Source: CAWJPY01 sp963844865 (GTDB taxonomy: Bacteria; Acidobacteriota; Thermoanaerobaculia; Thermoanaerobaculales; Sulfomarinibacteraceae). From it: a DNA stretch of 64,000 nt. A program made the translations under genes and the position numbers. The stretch lies in the NCBI GenBank assembly GCA_963844865.1, contig CAWJPY010000001.1:1-64000 (forward strand), in the 5' to 3' direction. Under the pieces are notes generated by a model, which did no database searches, was not told the origin of the DNA, and was given only the letters and a program-made list of their open reading frames with translations. Below are positions 31,827 through 40,750 of the stretch, in pieces. Positions within the stretch are counted from its first letter, which is position 1. Each line of letters opens with the position of its first letter.

Positions 31827-34664
31827 CTACTCCATCTCGTGCGGGTCCATCCGGCGGTGCCCGTCAAGCGTGAACACGTACCTTCCCGACGCGACCTCGA
31901 ACGTGAGAGAGCGCTCCCCGGATGACGCGTTGGTGACCCCGTCACGGCCTGGCCGGAAGCCGCCCTCCTCCCACACGATGCGCCCTCCTTCCCTGACGAC
32001 GACCCCCTCGAGGCCGCGCAGGGGCACGCTGATCAGACCACTGGTATTGGCCGGGATGCGCACCTCGAGACGGAAGCTCTCGGGAGCTTGCCTCCAGTGG
32101 GACGACACCGTGCCGGCCACGGTCTCGACGGAGGCTCGCACCTCCTCGAGGCCGCGCGGCGGTTCCGGACGGATCTGGACCTGCCGGTAATCCCCACTCG
32201 TCCCGCCTTCTCCGGGGGCCCTGATGCCGGCCAGGGACGCGTAGAAGTACTCCTCGATGGTCGCGAACATCGCCTGGTTGTGGGAGGTCTGCCCTCTCCA
32301 GGTCTCCCACAGCGTCGTGGCACCGTTCTCGATCCAGTACCCGTAGCCGGGATACGTCGCCTGGGTGACCACTCCGTAGGCGACGTCGTCGCGGCCCGCC
32401 TGAGCCAGCACGGCCCACAGGTACTTGGTGCCGATGATGCCGGTGTCCAGGTGCCCCTTCCGGGTCCGGGCGATGTCGTGCAGGAGGGTCGCGAGCACTG
32501 CGTCCCGGTCGCCCTCCGGCACGAGCCCGCCGGTCAACGCCAGGATCTGGTAGGTCTGGAAGGGCTCGTCGTGGGTCCCCACGAGATGGCTGTCGGCATC
32601 ATAGAAGCGGGCCACGAACGCTTGCCGGATGCGGTCGGCCAGCGCGGAGTACGCCTCGGCATCGTCGCCACGCCCGAGCACCCGGGCGATCCGCGCCATC
32701 ACCGACGCGTCCAGGTAGTAGTAGAAGGTGCTGACCACCGGCGGGTTCGCTCCCGTCCCGCGCCCGGGCGAGCACCACTCCCCCAGGGACTCCCAGTAGC
32801 CTCCGAAGTCGTTGATGATGTACGGCTCGTCAGGGCGGGAGTCCGTCCGCGCGAGCCGCTCGAGGTAGCGCAGATACCGCTGCATGCCAGGGTAGTGCTC
32901 CTCGAGCACGCGCCGGTCCCCATAGGCGCCGTGCACCCACCACGGAAGCAGGATGGAGGCGCTCCCCCAGGCGACGCCGCCCCCGGTGCCGCCGACCAGG
33001 GTGGGCGCCGTGTTCGGTACGCGGCCGCTGGCCTCCTGGGCATCGGCCATGTCGTGCAGCCACTTCGTGTAGAACGCCGCCATGTCGAAGTCATACATCC
33101 AGGACGTCGCCACGAGCTGCCCGTCGCCGGTGTAGCCGCCCTTCTCCCGGTGCGGGTTGTCGGTGGGGTAGCCGTGGGCGTTGCTCACGAGCGTTCGCAC
33201 CGCCGCCCGATGGATGCGGTTCAGCAGCGGGCTCGACGTCGTGAACCTGCCCGTGCGCCGGAGGGCGGTACCCACCACCCGCCCCTCGACGTGGAGCGAC
33301 CGGACCGCCGTCGGCTCGTCCACCGTGGCCTCGAGGTAGCGGAACCCGGTGTAGAAGAAGCGCGGCTCCCAGGACTCGGCGCCCCCTCCCGCCGTGGTGT
33401 ACGTCGTCCACACGTCGGCGTGATAGGGCTTGTCGGTGCTGATGCGGTCGCCCGGGCGCAACGGTTGCGGGAACGGGGCGTCGTTCAGGGTCTCCGCGCC
33501 CCGGATCCTGATGCGGACGCCCGCCCGTGCCCGCACCTCGAGCCGCCACCACCCCGCCACGTTGCGGCCGAGATCGAAGACGTAGACCCCGGGCGCGGGG
33601 TGGGTGCCGGTCACCGGTGTGACGGTCTCGATCACCCGGGAGGCCGGCATCATCTGGGCGCGCAGGGATCCGGACGGCCCGGGTACGATCCTGACCGGCC
33701 GCCATCCCTGCGCATCGAAGCCCGGCGTGCTCCAGCCGGGCTGCTCGAGGCGCGCGTCGTAGTCCTCGCCCCCGTAGAAGCTGTTGGAGGTGACGGGGCT
33801 GGCGGCGGACCGCCAGGACCCGTCCGTGACCACGCGCTGGTGGCTGCCATCGGCCAGCGTGATGTCGAGCTCGAGGAGGGCGCACGGGGGCCCGAGGTCG
33901 CGGTCCGGGAACACGGAGCCGTAGCGTTGCGGGTCGGCGAGGAGCCGGTACGCCCCGTTCCCCAGGAACATGCCCACGGCATTGTCGCCGGGGGTCACCA
34001 GGCCGGTGACGTCGTAGGTGTTGTAGAGCACGCGTCTGCGGTAATCGGTCATCGCCGGCGCCAGCACGTCTTCGCCCACCTTGCTGCCGTTGAGGTAGAG
34101 CTCATAGTTGCCGAGGCCGGTCACGGAGGCGACGGCCCGGCGTACCTGCTGCCGGACCGCGAACTTTCTCCGCAGCAGGGGCGCCGAGATCGCGGCGTCC
34201 GCCGCCGCGATCCACCGCCCCGTCCACTCGCCCGCCTGGAGCATGCCCGTGTGGAAGGACGCGACATCGCTCCAGGCGCTCCCCCGGCCGCGCTCGTCCC
34301 AGATCCGCACCTTCCAGTAGTAGCTGGTGCGGCTGTGCAGGTCGCCGCCGTGGTAGGAGATGTTGACCGCGTCCGCCGACGGGCGCCGACCCGTGTCCCA
34401 CAGATCGCCCTCGTTGCGCCGCAGCCTCTCCCGGTCGCTGGCCACCAGGATCCGGTAGGCCGACTGGGCCACGCCCCGTCGTTGGCTCGCGATCAGCCAG
34501 GAAAAGCGGGGGTGGGGCACGTCGACCCCCAGGGGATCGCTCAGGTACTCGCAGCGCAGCCCGACCACGGACACGCCCCCGCCGGCGCCGGTGCAGCCGC
34601 CCGTCAGGAGCGGCACCGTCAGCACGAGGACGATCGCGGCGGCGACGCAGATGCGTCCCATCAT
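31827..34664 (-). CDS. GH78 alpha-L-rhamnosidase lipoprotein (945 aa)
   Basis: The enzyme family removes terminal alpha-L-rhamnose from glycans or glycosides. A lipoprotein signal (VLVLTVPLLTGGC) comes first. N-terminal beta domains follow, with LRCEYLSDPLGVDVPHPRFS, WKVRIWDERG and YELYLNGSKVGEDVLAPAMT. The (alpha/alpha)6 barrel has the signature DNPHREKGGYTGDGQLVATS with its acidic residues and the late GYWIENGATTLWETWRGQTS, holding the second catalytic Glu. The C-terminal sheet domain is present. ATG 34664 (or 34661) gives the lipobox a normal length; an upstream extension to 34877 lacks any signal. It lies near rhamnosyltransferase-like genes. Confidence 0.9.
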   Translation of the reverse strand: MMGRICVAAAIVLVLTVPLLTGGCTGAGGGVSVVGLRCEYLSDPLGVDVPHPRFSWLIASQRRGVAQSAYRILVASDRERLRRNEGDLWDTGRRPSADAVNISYHGGDLHSRTSYYWKVRIWDERGRGSAWSDVASFHTGMLQAGEWTGRWIAAADAAISAPLLRRKFAVRQQVRRAVASVTGLGNYELYLNGSKVGEDVLAPAMTDYRRRVLYNTYDVTGLVTPGDNAVGMFLGNGAYRLLADPQRYGSVFPDRDLGPPCALLELDITLADGSHQRVVTDGSWRSAASPVTSNSFYGGEDYDARLEQPGWSTPGFDAQGWRPVRIVPGPSGSLRAQMMPASRVIETVTPVTGTHPAPGVYVFDLGRNVAGWWRLEVRARAGVRIRIRGAETLNDAPFPQPLRPGDRISTDKPYHADVWTTYTTAGGGAESWEPRFFYTGFRYLEATVDEPTAVRSLHVEGRVVGTALRRTGRFTTSSPLLNRIHRAAVRTLVSNAHGYPTDNPHREKGGYTGDGQLVATSWMYDFDMAAFYTKWLHDMADAQEASGRVPNTAPTLVGGTGGGVAWGSASILLPWWVHGAYGDRRVLEEHYPGMQRYLRYLERLARTDSRPDEPYIINDFGGYWESLGEWCSPGRGTGANPPVVSTFYYYLDASVMARIARVLGRGDDAEAYSALADRIRQAFVARFYDADSHLVGTHDEPFQTYQILALTGGLVPEGDRDAVLATLLHDIARTRKGHLDTGIIGTKYLWAVLAQAGRDDVAYGVVTQATYPGYGYWIENGATTLWETWRGQTSHNQAMFATIEEYFYASLAGIRAPGEGGTSGDYRQVQIRPEPPRGLEEVRASVETVAGTVSSHWRQAPESFRLEVRIPANTSGLISVPLRGLEGVVVREGGRIVWEEGGFRPGRDGVTNASSGERSLTFEVASGRYVFTLDGHRRMDPHEME

Positions 34665-34797
34665 CCGGGCGCCCCCGGGACCAGGTCCCCTCTCGTCCGC
34701 TGCACGCTGGATCAGACCCACCATCCCTCCGGGTGACGAGGGTACAACGTGTTCTCCACGGGCACCCGAACCGGCGCCCCATGGACGGCGGCAGCCA

Positions 34798-35949
34798 TCA
34801 TGAGGGGGCCGCTCCAGGCCGCCCACCAGCCTCGACGGCTCGCTGCACGAGTCGTTCCACCTCTCCCGCGTAGGCACCCCAGGTCACACGTGACGCCCAG
34901 CGGCGCGCGCCGGCCGCCAGCTGCTCGAGGGTGGCGCCGTCGAGGCGATCCAGGGCCGTCGCCAGGTCGGCGGAGGACCCCGGCGTCACCAGGAGGCCGT
35001 TCACGCCGTCCTCCACCACCTCCGGCACACCTCCCACCGCGCTCGCCACCACGGGGACCCCGGATCCCAGGGCCATGGGCGCCACCGCCGACTGGGAGCC
35101 GGAGCGGTAGGGCAGGACCATGACGTCGGCCGCCCCCAGCCAGGTGGGCACCTCTCCCTCCGGGACCCAGTGCAGATGAAACCGCACCCGCCCCTCGAGG
35201 CCGAGCGCCTTCGCCCGGCGGGTGAGCACCTTTCCCTGCCCTCCCCACGGCTCGCCGGCCACGGCCAGGCTCCAGTCGCCGTCACGCACCCGCGCCAAGG
35301 CGTCGAGGAGCACGTCCACGCCCTTGTACGGTCGGATCAAACCCAGGAAGAGGGCGAGTCGGCCCTGGACCGGCAGCCCCAGCGCCCGCCGCGACGCGGC
35401 CTTGTCGGGGAGAGCGGGGGCCGTCGGCGGGGGGATGGGGTGAAACGCCGTCGGCACGCCGGGGTAGCTCGCCGACAGGTCGGCGGCCAGGCTCGCGGCG
35501 TGGGTGAAGAGCCCCTGGCAGCGGCTCAGGGTGCGGCGCGCCGCCAGACGCTGGGGGAGGCGGGCGCCGTGGTCCGAAGGGTTGTGGACCACCGCCAGCA
35601 CCGGCGGGCGCCGCCGCGTCCGCAGCAGGAACGACCACAGGGGCGCCCACGCCCACGTCCAGTACGGGATGATCCACGCCTCCGCCTCCTGGGCCAGGGC
35701 CCACCGCCGGGTTGAGGGCCACGCCCGTGGGCCCAGGGGATCGAGGACGGGATGGGTGTCGGGCAGAAGGAGGCAGGCTTCAGGGTCGCGGTCGGCGGCG
35801 CCCGGGTAGAGGAACGCCGGATACTGCCGACGCGGCGTCAGGAAGGGAACCCGGTGAGAACGGGCACGGAGGGCGCGCACCAGCTCGGTGGTGGTGCGGG
35901 CGATGCCCCCGCGGAACGGATGACCGGGACCGAGGACGAGAAGACGCAT
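34798..35949 (-). CDS. GT4 family glycosyltransferase (383 aa)
   Basis: This GT-B fold enzyme starts LLVLGPGHPFRGGIARTTTE, with the Gly-rich acceptor-side loop. Its donor-side half includes LFLGLIRPYKGVDVLLDAL, VAGEPWGGQG, LHWVPEGEVPTWLGAADVMV, and ALGSGVPVVASAVGGVPEVV with the EX7E-type acidic region before NGLLVTPG. It resembles GT4 enzymes of surface-polysaccharide pathways. No signal peptide is present, so it is cytosolic. ATG 35949 is directly abutted by AGGAGG and lies eight bases after TAGAAT, so ribosome-site spacing is poor and a near-leaderless start is likely. It diverges from coaD across 30 bp. Confidence 0.9.
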   Translation of the reverse strand: MRLLVLGPGHPFRGGIARTTTELVRALRARSHRVPFLTPRRQYPAFLYPGAADRDPEACLLLPDTHPVLDPLGPRAWPSTRRWALAQEAEAWIIPYWTWAWAPLWSFLLRTRRRPPVLAVVHNPSDHGARLPQRLAARRTLSRCQGLFTHAASLAADLSASYPGVPTAFHPIPPPTAPALPDKAASRRALGLPVQGRLALFLGLIRPYKGVDVLLDALARVRDGDWSLAVAGEPWGGQGKVLTRRAKALGLEGRVRFHLHWVPEGEVPTWLGAADVMVLPYRSGSQSAVAPMALGSGVPVVASAVGGVPEVVEDGVNGLLVTPGSSADLATALDRLDGATLEQLAAGARRWASRVTWGAYAGEVERLVQRAVEAGGRPGAAPS

Positions 35950-35957
35950 CCTCCTGG

Positions 35958-35963
35958 ATTCTA
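35958..35963 (-). promoter_or_regulatory. -10 box TAGAAT for the GT4 gene
   Basis: On the minus strand TAGAAT ends eight bases before ATG 35949, predicting a transcript with a one- or two-base leader. It lies four bases from the opposing coaD -10 box. Confidence 0.55.
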
Positions 35964-35967
35964 CTGG

Positions 35968-35973
35968 TACAAT
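35968..35973 (+). promoter_or_regulatory. Extended -10 box TGG-TACAAT for coaD
   Basis: TACAAT, preceded by TGG, ends exactly six bases before GTG 35980, so coaD mRNA should be leaderless. No -35 consensus is visible; the extended -10 may replace it. Confidence 0.65.
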
Positions 35974-35979
35974 CCGCCC

Positions 35980-36501
35980 GTGCTCACCGCCGATCGTCCA
36001 AAGGCCGTGTTCGCGGGGTCCTTCGACCCCTTCCACATGGGCCATGCCGACATCGTGACTCGGGCCACCCAGATCTTCCCCAGGGTGGTGGTGGGCATCC
36101 TCAGCAACCCGGAGAAGAGCAGCCTCTTCAGCCTCGACGAGCGGGTGGACATGATCGCGGAGCTCTACGCCGACGATCCGGCGGTGGAGGTGAGCGCCTT
36201 CTCGGGCCTCCTCGTCAACTTCCTCCAGAGCATCGGGGCGACGGTCATCGTCCGCGGCATGCGGGCGGTCTCCGACTTCGAGTACGAGTTCCAGATGGCG
36301 CTCATGAACCGCCACCTCTGGCCCCAGGTGGAGACCGTGTTCCTGACCCCCAAGGGACGCTACACGTACCTGGCGTCGCGACTGGTGCGGGAGGTGGCGG
36401 CCCTGGGCGGCGACGTCACCGGGCTGGTGCCGGAGCCGATCCTGCGCCGCATGGTGGAGCGCTTCGGCACACCGGCGGCGCTGGAGTTCACCAGCGACTG
36501 A
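35980..36501 (+). CDS. coaD: Phosphopantetheine adenylyltransferase (173 aa)
   Basis: CoaD joins ATP and 4'-phosphopantetheine to dephospho-CoA, the fourth step of coenzyme A synthesis, in the cytosol. The nucleotidyltransferase motif is GSFDPFHMGHADIVTRA, with the catalytic HxGH-type His (MGH). Then come NPEKSSLFSLDERVDMI, the CoaD-specific TVIVRGMRAVSDFEYEFQMA with Arg and Glu, MNRHL, and LTPKGRYTYLASRLVREVA near the C-terminus. Length is close to the usual 160 residues. GTG 35980 is chosen because the family starts four residues before KAVFAGSF and the -10 box lies six bases upstream. Confidence 0.95.
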   Translation: MLTADRPKAVFAGSFDPFHMGHADIVTRATQIFPRVVVGILSNPEKSSLFSLDERVDMIAELYADDPAVEVSAFSGLLVNFLQSIGATVIVRGMRAVSDFEYEFQMALMNRHLWPQVETVFLTPKGRYTYLASRLVREVAALGGDVTGLVPEPILRRMVERFGTPAALEFTSD

Positions 36502-36803
36502 CTGCCCACGCTGGACCAGGCCTCGTTTCCTCGGCTCGAGACACCTGGACCGCGGCCATCCCGCCGCATCCCTTCGGGATCACCGGAGGCGGTGAGGCGG
36601 GCCCGGCGCCCTCTCCGCCGCTCCCTACGGCGCTCACTCACCCGACGGAGGCAGGGGCGGCGATCGGCGGCAGCGCCGCAGCAGAGCGCCGGTAACCGCC
36701 GCTGTCCACTGTCCCTGACCGCCGCCGCTGTCGCTGATGGCTGCCGCTGTCGACGGACACATCCCATCGAATGTTGGCGGGACCTGGAGTCACGCCACCC
36801 GAG
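36502..36803 (+). repeat. Intergenic region with CTG-rich degenerate array, locus 3
   Basis: Between the convergent coaD and beta-propeller genes, about 36655-36760 carries GCCGCTGTCCACTGTCCCTG, CGCCGCCGCTGTCGCTGATG and GGCTGCCGCTGTCGACGG. It shares words, including GCAGAGCGCCG, with locus 1. No palindromic GTGCCAGGCAC copy is present here. The first ~100 bp show nothing recognisable. Confidence 0.55.
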
Positions 36804-38915
36804 TCAGGGGGTTGCCTTGGCCCCCGGCTCTCCCTCCACAACGCCCGCGGTGGCGCGGTTGTGGTGGCTGTCGATGACCATCACCACCACCAGGTGACGG
36901 CCCGTCTCGGCCGGGAAGGTGAACGTCTCCCGAGGCTGGTCGAGCACCCCGTCCACCGACGCCATCTGGTGCCAAGGACCGCCGTCCCGCGACCACCTCG
37001 CCTCGGTGATGGGGCTCAGGGCGTCCTGGACGGTGACCGTCCAGGCATCTCCCGCACGGGCCAGGTGGACCTGGGGAGGCGTGCTGTCCACGGTGAACCA
37101 GTCGCTCTCCCCGCTGGCGCTCAGGGCGTCGCCGGGATTGGTCTCGCCGTCGCTGGCGGTCAGCAGGAAGCGGTAGTCGCCGTCCGGGAGCGCGCTGGCG
37201 TCCACGGCGAGCTGGGTGGCGTCGATGTGGTCACGGACCGGCAGCCGGAAGCCGTCCGTGCGCTCCACCTCGAGGGTGAAGCGCAGGGGATCGCCGTTGG
37301 GATCCACCGCGTCCCAGCTCACGGTGCGGAAGCCTACCCGCCAGTACTTCTTGCCCTTGGCGTTCCTGGCCTGGTCGTTGCCCCCATGCTCGTCGATGAC
37401 GGTGAAGATCCCCGACACGTCGGGGTGCTCGAGCTCGATCACCGGACCCGACGGCGGCGGCCCGGCGAGGTAGACCACCCCCGGCGGATGGACCGTCACG
37501 TCGGCCACCCGCGGCGCCAGGTTGACCTCCCGGGTGGCCACATCGACGCGCTCCACGGTGGCCTCCCCCGTCAGCTCCACCTCCCACTGCAGCGATCGTC
37601 CCGCAGGCAGAGGGATCAGCCCGCCGCCCGCCGGCAGCCAGTCCGTCCACGGCAACCAGCTGTCGTCCGGCTTCTCGCTCGCGCCCGAGCGGAAGCGGAT
37701 CTTCACGCCCTCATCAGCCGGGCTCACCGAGTAGGCGCCGAAACGCACCGGCTGGGGGTATTGCCTGGCGTCGATGCGGTAGGTCGCGGGGCGTTCCGAG
37801 CTCGGACGACGCCACAGGAGCTGGGACGGCGCCTGGGTCAGGAGCGCGCCCGCGTCCCGAGCCACCGCCACCACCTGCACCGCGTCGACGGTGGTCAGAC
37901 GGGCGCCTCCGGAGTCCAGGAAGCGCCACACCTCCCCCTCGTAGCCCGTGCCCACCACGACCCCCTCGCCGTCCCACGCCAACGTGGTCGCCACCTGCTT
38001 GGCGAAGTGGTGGACGCTGAGCAGACCTCCCGCCGGTGTCACGCGGAGCAGCTCGGAGGTGGCCGTGTTGCCGTTCACCTTGGGCAGGTCCAGATTCGAG
38101 CTCGTCCCGCCGCTGACCGTGACCGTGGCTTCGGCGCTCTCCTCATCGCCCTCCTTCGCGGGCTTCGACTTCTGGGGAGGCTCCCCCACCAGCGCCGTCG
38201 CCCAGATGTCTCCCGAAGGCGTGAGGAGAAGGTCCGAGATCTCCGTGAACGGGCTGTCTGCCACCAGACCGATCGTCCCGGAGGCCTGCACCGCCAGGAT
38301 CAGACCCTTCTCCGCGGTGCCCACGAGCAGGCGCTTCTGGGTGGCGGCGAGGCACCGGGCATAGCTGTCCGGCAGCTCGAGCCACCGCTCCAGGCCCTTG
38401 GCCGTGAGCCGGTAGAGGGTGGCGGGGGGGCCCGCCGCCGCCACCACACTGCCGGCGAACTCCGCCAGGTCCCAGATGCCGCCCTCCCCGAGGCGGGCGA
38501 CCTCATCGAGACGGCCGTCGTGCCAGCGGTACAGCACCCCGGGGGTGACGGCCGCCACGAGGACGTCGCCGTTCCCCGTCACCAGCAACGCCGTCACCTG
38601 ATCACCGGGGACATCGGTGAGCAGCTCCTTGTGGTCGCCCCGGACCCGGTACAGGCGCGCCGGGTGGCCGGTGCCCACCAGCACCGAGCCGTCCTCGAGA
38701 TGAACGGCGCCCACGAGCAGCGGCTCGGAGAAGCCGACGCCGAGCTGCCACCGCTCGACCCGCTCCAGGCGTCCCGTCTCGGTCACTGCCACGCCATCGC
38801 CGCGACCCTGCAGGAGCTCGTCCGTGCGGTCCGTGATCCAGTGCTCGGTTTCGGTGGCGGTGGCCGTCGCCGCCGCCAGGAGCAGCAGCGCGGTCGTGGC
38901 TCTGAGGTACCTCAT
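36804..38915 (-). CDS. Exported beta-propeller protein coupled to the S55 peptidase (703 aa)
   Basis: After a signal peptide (LRATTALLLLAAATATATE), repeated blades appear: VGAVHLEDGSVLVGTGHPAR, VTALLVTGNGDVLVAAVTPG, DLLLTPSGDIWATALVGEPP. This makes a seven-bladed-type propeller over ~380 residues. A long beta-rich C-terminal part has Ig/fibronectin-like stretches (SWDAVDPNGDPLRFTLEVER, DGDYRFLLTASDGETNPGD). It is a periplasmic or surface protein. The ATG at 38915 overlaps the S55 stop as TGATG, so the two are made together and may interact. No enzymatic motif is found. Related propellers are known in Acidobacteriota as hypothetical proteins. Confidence 0.75.
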   Translation of the reverse strand: MRYLRATTALLLLAAATATATETEHWITDRTDELLQGRGDGVAVTETGRLERVERWQLGVGFSEPLLVGAVHLEDGSVLVGTGHPARLYRVRGDHKELLTDVPGDQVTALLVTGNGDVLVAAVTPGVLYRWHDGRLDEVARLGEGGIWDLAEFAGSVVAAAGPPATLYRLTAKGLERWLELPDSYARCLAATQKRLLVGTAEKGLILAVQASGTIGLVADSPFTEISDLLLTPSGDIWATALVGEPPQKSKPAKEGDEESAEATVTVSGGTSSNLDLPKVNGNTATSELLRVTPAGGLLSVHHFAKQVATTLAWDGEGVVVGTGYEGEVWRFLDSGGARLTTVDAVQVVAVARDAGALLTQAPSQLLWRRPSSERPATYRIDARQYPQPVRFGAYSVSPADEGVKIRFRSGASEKPDDSWLPWTDWLPAGGGLIPLPAGRSLQWEVELTGEATVERVDVATREVNLAPRVADVTVHPPGVVYLAGPPPSGPVIELEHPDVSGIFTVIDEHGGNDQARNAKGKKYWRVGFRTVSWDAVDPNGDPLRFTLEVERTDGFRLPVRDHIDATQLAVDASALPDGDYRFLLTASDGETNPGDALSASGESDWFTVDSTPPQVHLARAGDAWTVTVQDALSPITEARWSRDGGPWHQMASVDGVLDQPRETFTFPAETGRHLVVVMVIDSHHNRATAGVVEGEPGAKATP

Positions 38916-40675
38916 CAGTTCTCTCCTCGCGCCCGGCGCACCGTCAGTGGGATGCGCTGGGCTCCGCTCATGGGCGCCCCCAGGGGCTCGGTGACGCGAG
39001 CCACCACGGCATGGGAGGTGGTGTCCACGTTGGGACCGAGAGCGGACCGCATCTGCACCAGCACGCTGGGCGGCACCGACAGGGTTCCGCCGCCGAGAGC
39101 GACGCCGCCCAGTCGGCGCTCCAGGGCCAGCACCAGGCGGTCCGCCGGCAGCAGGCGATCGAAGAGACGCAGCTCGTCCGCGAAGGACGTGGGGCGGAGC
39201 GGCCGCATCTGCAGGTCATAGGCGCTCCAGGAGGCGCCATCCGCCACCACCAGGTCGAGGCGCCCCTCCGGGGTCTCGGGAGGCACCCGGATCTCGACCC
39301 GCCGGGTGACGGGCCGGCCACGGTACGGACGGAGCCGCACCAGGACCCCCACCGTCTCGCCGGGCGCAACGGTGGTGCGCTCCGGCATGGCCTGCACGAG
39401 GGTATCGCCCTCCAGGCGCTCCCTGGTGGTGAGCTGGATCTGGACGTGGCTGGGCTCCGGCGCCGCGAAGGTGGAGTTCTCCAGGTAGGCCATCACCGCG
39501 GCCGTGATGGCCGCCGCCTGGGCCGGGGCGTCGGTGCCGGCGAAGTCGTCCTCCAGCACCGCATCCCGCTGCCCGTCGAAGCCCACCGTCATGCGCACCA
39601 CCACGGTCTGGTCCCCGACGGCTCGCCCGCGCGCGGCGAGGCTGGACTGGGTGAGATAGGCGGTGAGCAGCGGCAGCAGGACGGGGTTGCGAAACGCTCG
39701 GAAGGAGTAGTGGACCGCATCCACCGTGACGTCTACCGGCACCATGGGCGCCTGCTCGCCCAGGCGTCCCCACACCCCGTGCAACCGGTCCGACCGCAGG
39801 GTTCCCACCATGTCACCGACGTTGAAGAACTTGAACGAGGTCGACCGGCTCGGCAGGATGCCCACGACCTGCGCTTCGGCCAGGGGGAGCCGGGCGGCGC
39901 CCGCTCCCAGGAAGGGATGGCCGAAGGCCCAGACCTGGTCTCCCCGGACCTCGGTGACGGTCCCCCCCGCGGCCACCACCGCATCGCCGTCCACCATCAC
40001 CGCCGCCATCATGGAGCCCGGGCGAAGGGGCGCCGCTGCGGCCGCCCCCTGCGCCCGTCCGGCGCCGGTGGTGGTCACCCAGCCCAGGCGCTGCCACGCG
40101 TCGGCCAACCAGCCCTCTCCACCGGGGCCGGGCCATCCCCCCACCGACACCGCCACCGGCAGGGAACGGAGCGCGCCCCCATCGGGTGGCGTCAGCCAGT
40201 CCACCACCATCCGCCCCAGGGTGCCGTCGCGCCTTGCCGCGAGCAGATCCGCGAAGGAGGGGCGGCCGGCACTGGCCCGCGCCTCGGGGGCGGCGGTCCC
40301 CACCTCTTCCATGCGGGCAAACGGCGTCACGCCCCCGATGGGCGCGAGGGAGAACGACCAGCCGAAGGCCAGCGCCCCGAGCAGGCGGCCGTCGACGTAC
40401 ACCGGCGAGCCGCTCATGCCGGCGATGATGCCGGTGTCGGCGAAGCGTTCGTCGTCGAGGCGCACGAGGACGATCTCGCGCTCCGGAGCGGATGGGCCCA
40501 CGGTTCCCAGCACGGTGGCCGGGATGCGGACGATCTCCCCGTGCCCCATGTCCGTCAGGCAGACGGCGGCCGCCCCGGGCGCGACCTCGTCGGGTCGGAT
40601 GGTGTCGGCGGCCAGGGCAACTTCGCCGGCGGCCAGCTCGAGCACGAACATCACGGCGAGGGTGATGCGAATCAT
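38915..40675 (-). CDS. SpoIVB-like S55-family serine peptidase domain protein (586 aa)
   Basis: A signal peptide precedes VCLTDMGHGEIVRIPATVLG and the S55 hallmark TGIIAGMSGSPVYVDGRLLG, with the likely nucleophile Ser at residue 88. ALAFGWSFSLAPIGGVTPFA follows. SpoIVB in Bacillus is a signalling protease that triggers sigma-K activation; no sporulation gene is present here. The last ~350 residues (VTVDAVHYSFRAFRNPVLLP, TRRVEIRVPPETPEGRLDLV) form an added beta-rich region not found in SpoIVB. ATG 40675 follows TAGAAT by six bases (leaderless). Downstream it overlaps a beta-propeller gene; upstream, divergently, lies a cyclic-nucleotide-binding protein. Confidence 0.85.
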   Translation of the reverse strand: MIRITLAVMFVLELAAGEVALAADTIRPDEVAPGAAAVCLTDMGHGEIVRIPATVLGTVGPSAPEREIVLVRLDDERFADTGIIAGMSGSPVYVDGRLLGALAFGWSFSLAPIGGVTPFARMEEVGTAAPEARASAGRPSFADLLAARRDGTLGRMVVDWLTPPDGGALRSLPVAVSVGGWPGPGGEGWLADAWQRLGWVTTTGAGRAQGAAAAAPLRPGSMMAAVMVDGDAVVAAGGTVTEVRGDQVWAFGHPFLGAGAARLPLAEAQVVGILPSRSTSFKFFNVGDMVGTLRSDRLHGVWGRLGEQAPMVPVDVTVDAVHYSFRAFRNPVLLPLLTAYLTQSSLAARGRAVGDQTVVVRMTVGFDGQRDAVLEDDFAGTDAPAQAAAITAAVMAYLENSTFAAPEPSHVQIQLTTRERLEGDTLVQAMPERTTVAPGETVGVLVRLRPYRGRPVTRRVEIRVPPETPEGRLDLVVADGASWSAYDLQMRPLRPTSFADELRLFDRLLPADRLVLALERRLGGVALGGGTLSVPPSVLVQMRSALGPNVDTTSHAVVARVTEPLGAPMSGAQRIPLTVRRARGEN

Positions 40676-40681
40676 CGCGGC

Positions 40682-40687
40682 ATTCTA
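40682..40687 (-). promoter_or_regulatory. -10 box TAGAAT for the S55 peptidase gene
   Basis: On the minus strand TAGAAT (40687-40682) ends six bases before ATG 40675. TCGTCA lies 17 bases further upstream as a partial -35 and overlaps the -35 of the divergent gene. Confidence 0.6.
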
Positions 40688-40703
40688 GCTTGGCCCGAAC
40701 CGA

Positions 40704-40732
40704 TTGACGACAGGCTTTGTCGTTCATAGAAT
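40704..40732 (+). promoter_or_regulatory. Sigma-70-type promoter of the cyclic-nucleotide-binding gene
   Basis: TTGACG (40704-40709), a 17-bp spacer and TAGAAT (40727-40732) give a near-consensus promoter. The leader is about 12 nt and includes GGGGA before ATG 40751. Confidence 0.8.
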
Positions 40733-40750
40733 GGAAGATCCGGGGAAGAT

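Noticed and set aside
32088..34736. 882-codon plus-strand frame opposite the GH78 gene
   Set aside because: It has no domain, and the minus strand encodes an intact rhamnosidase with catalytic motifs.
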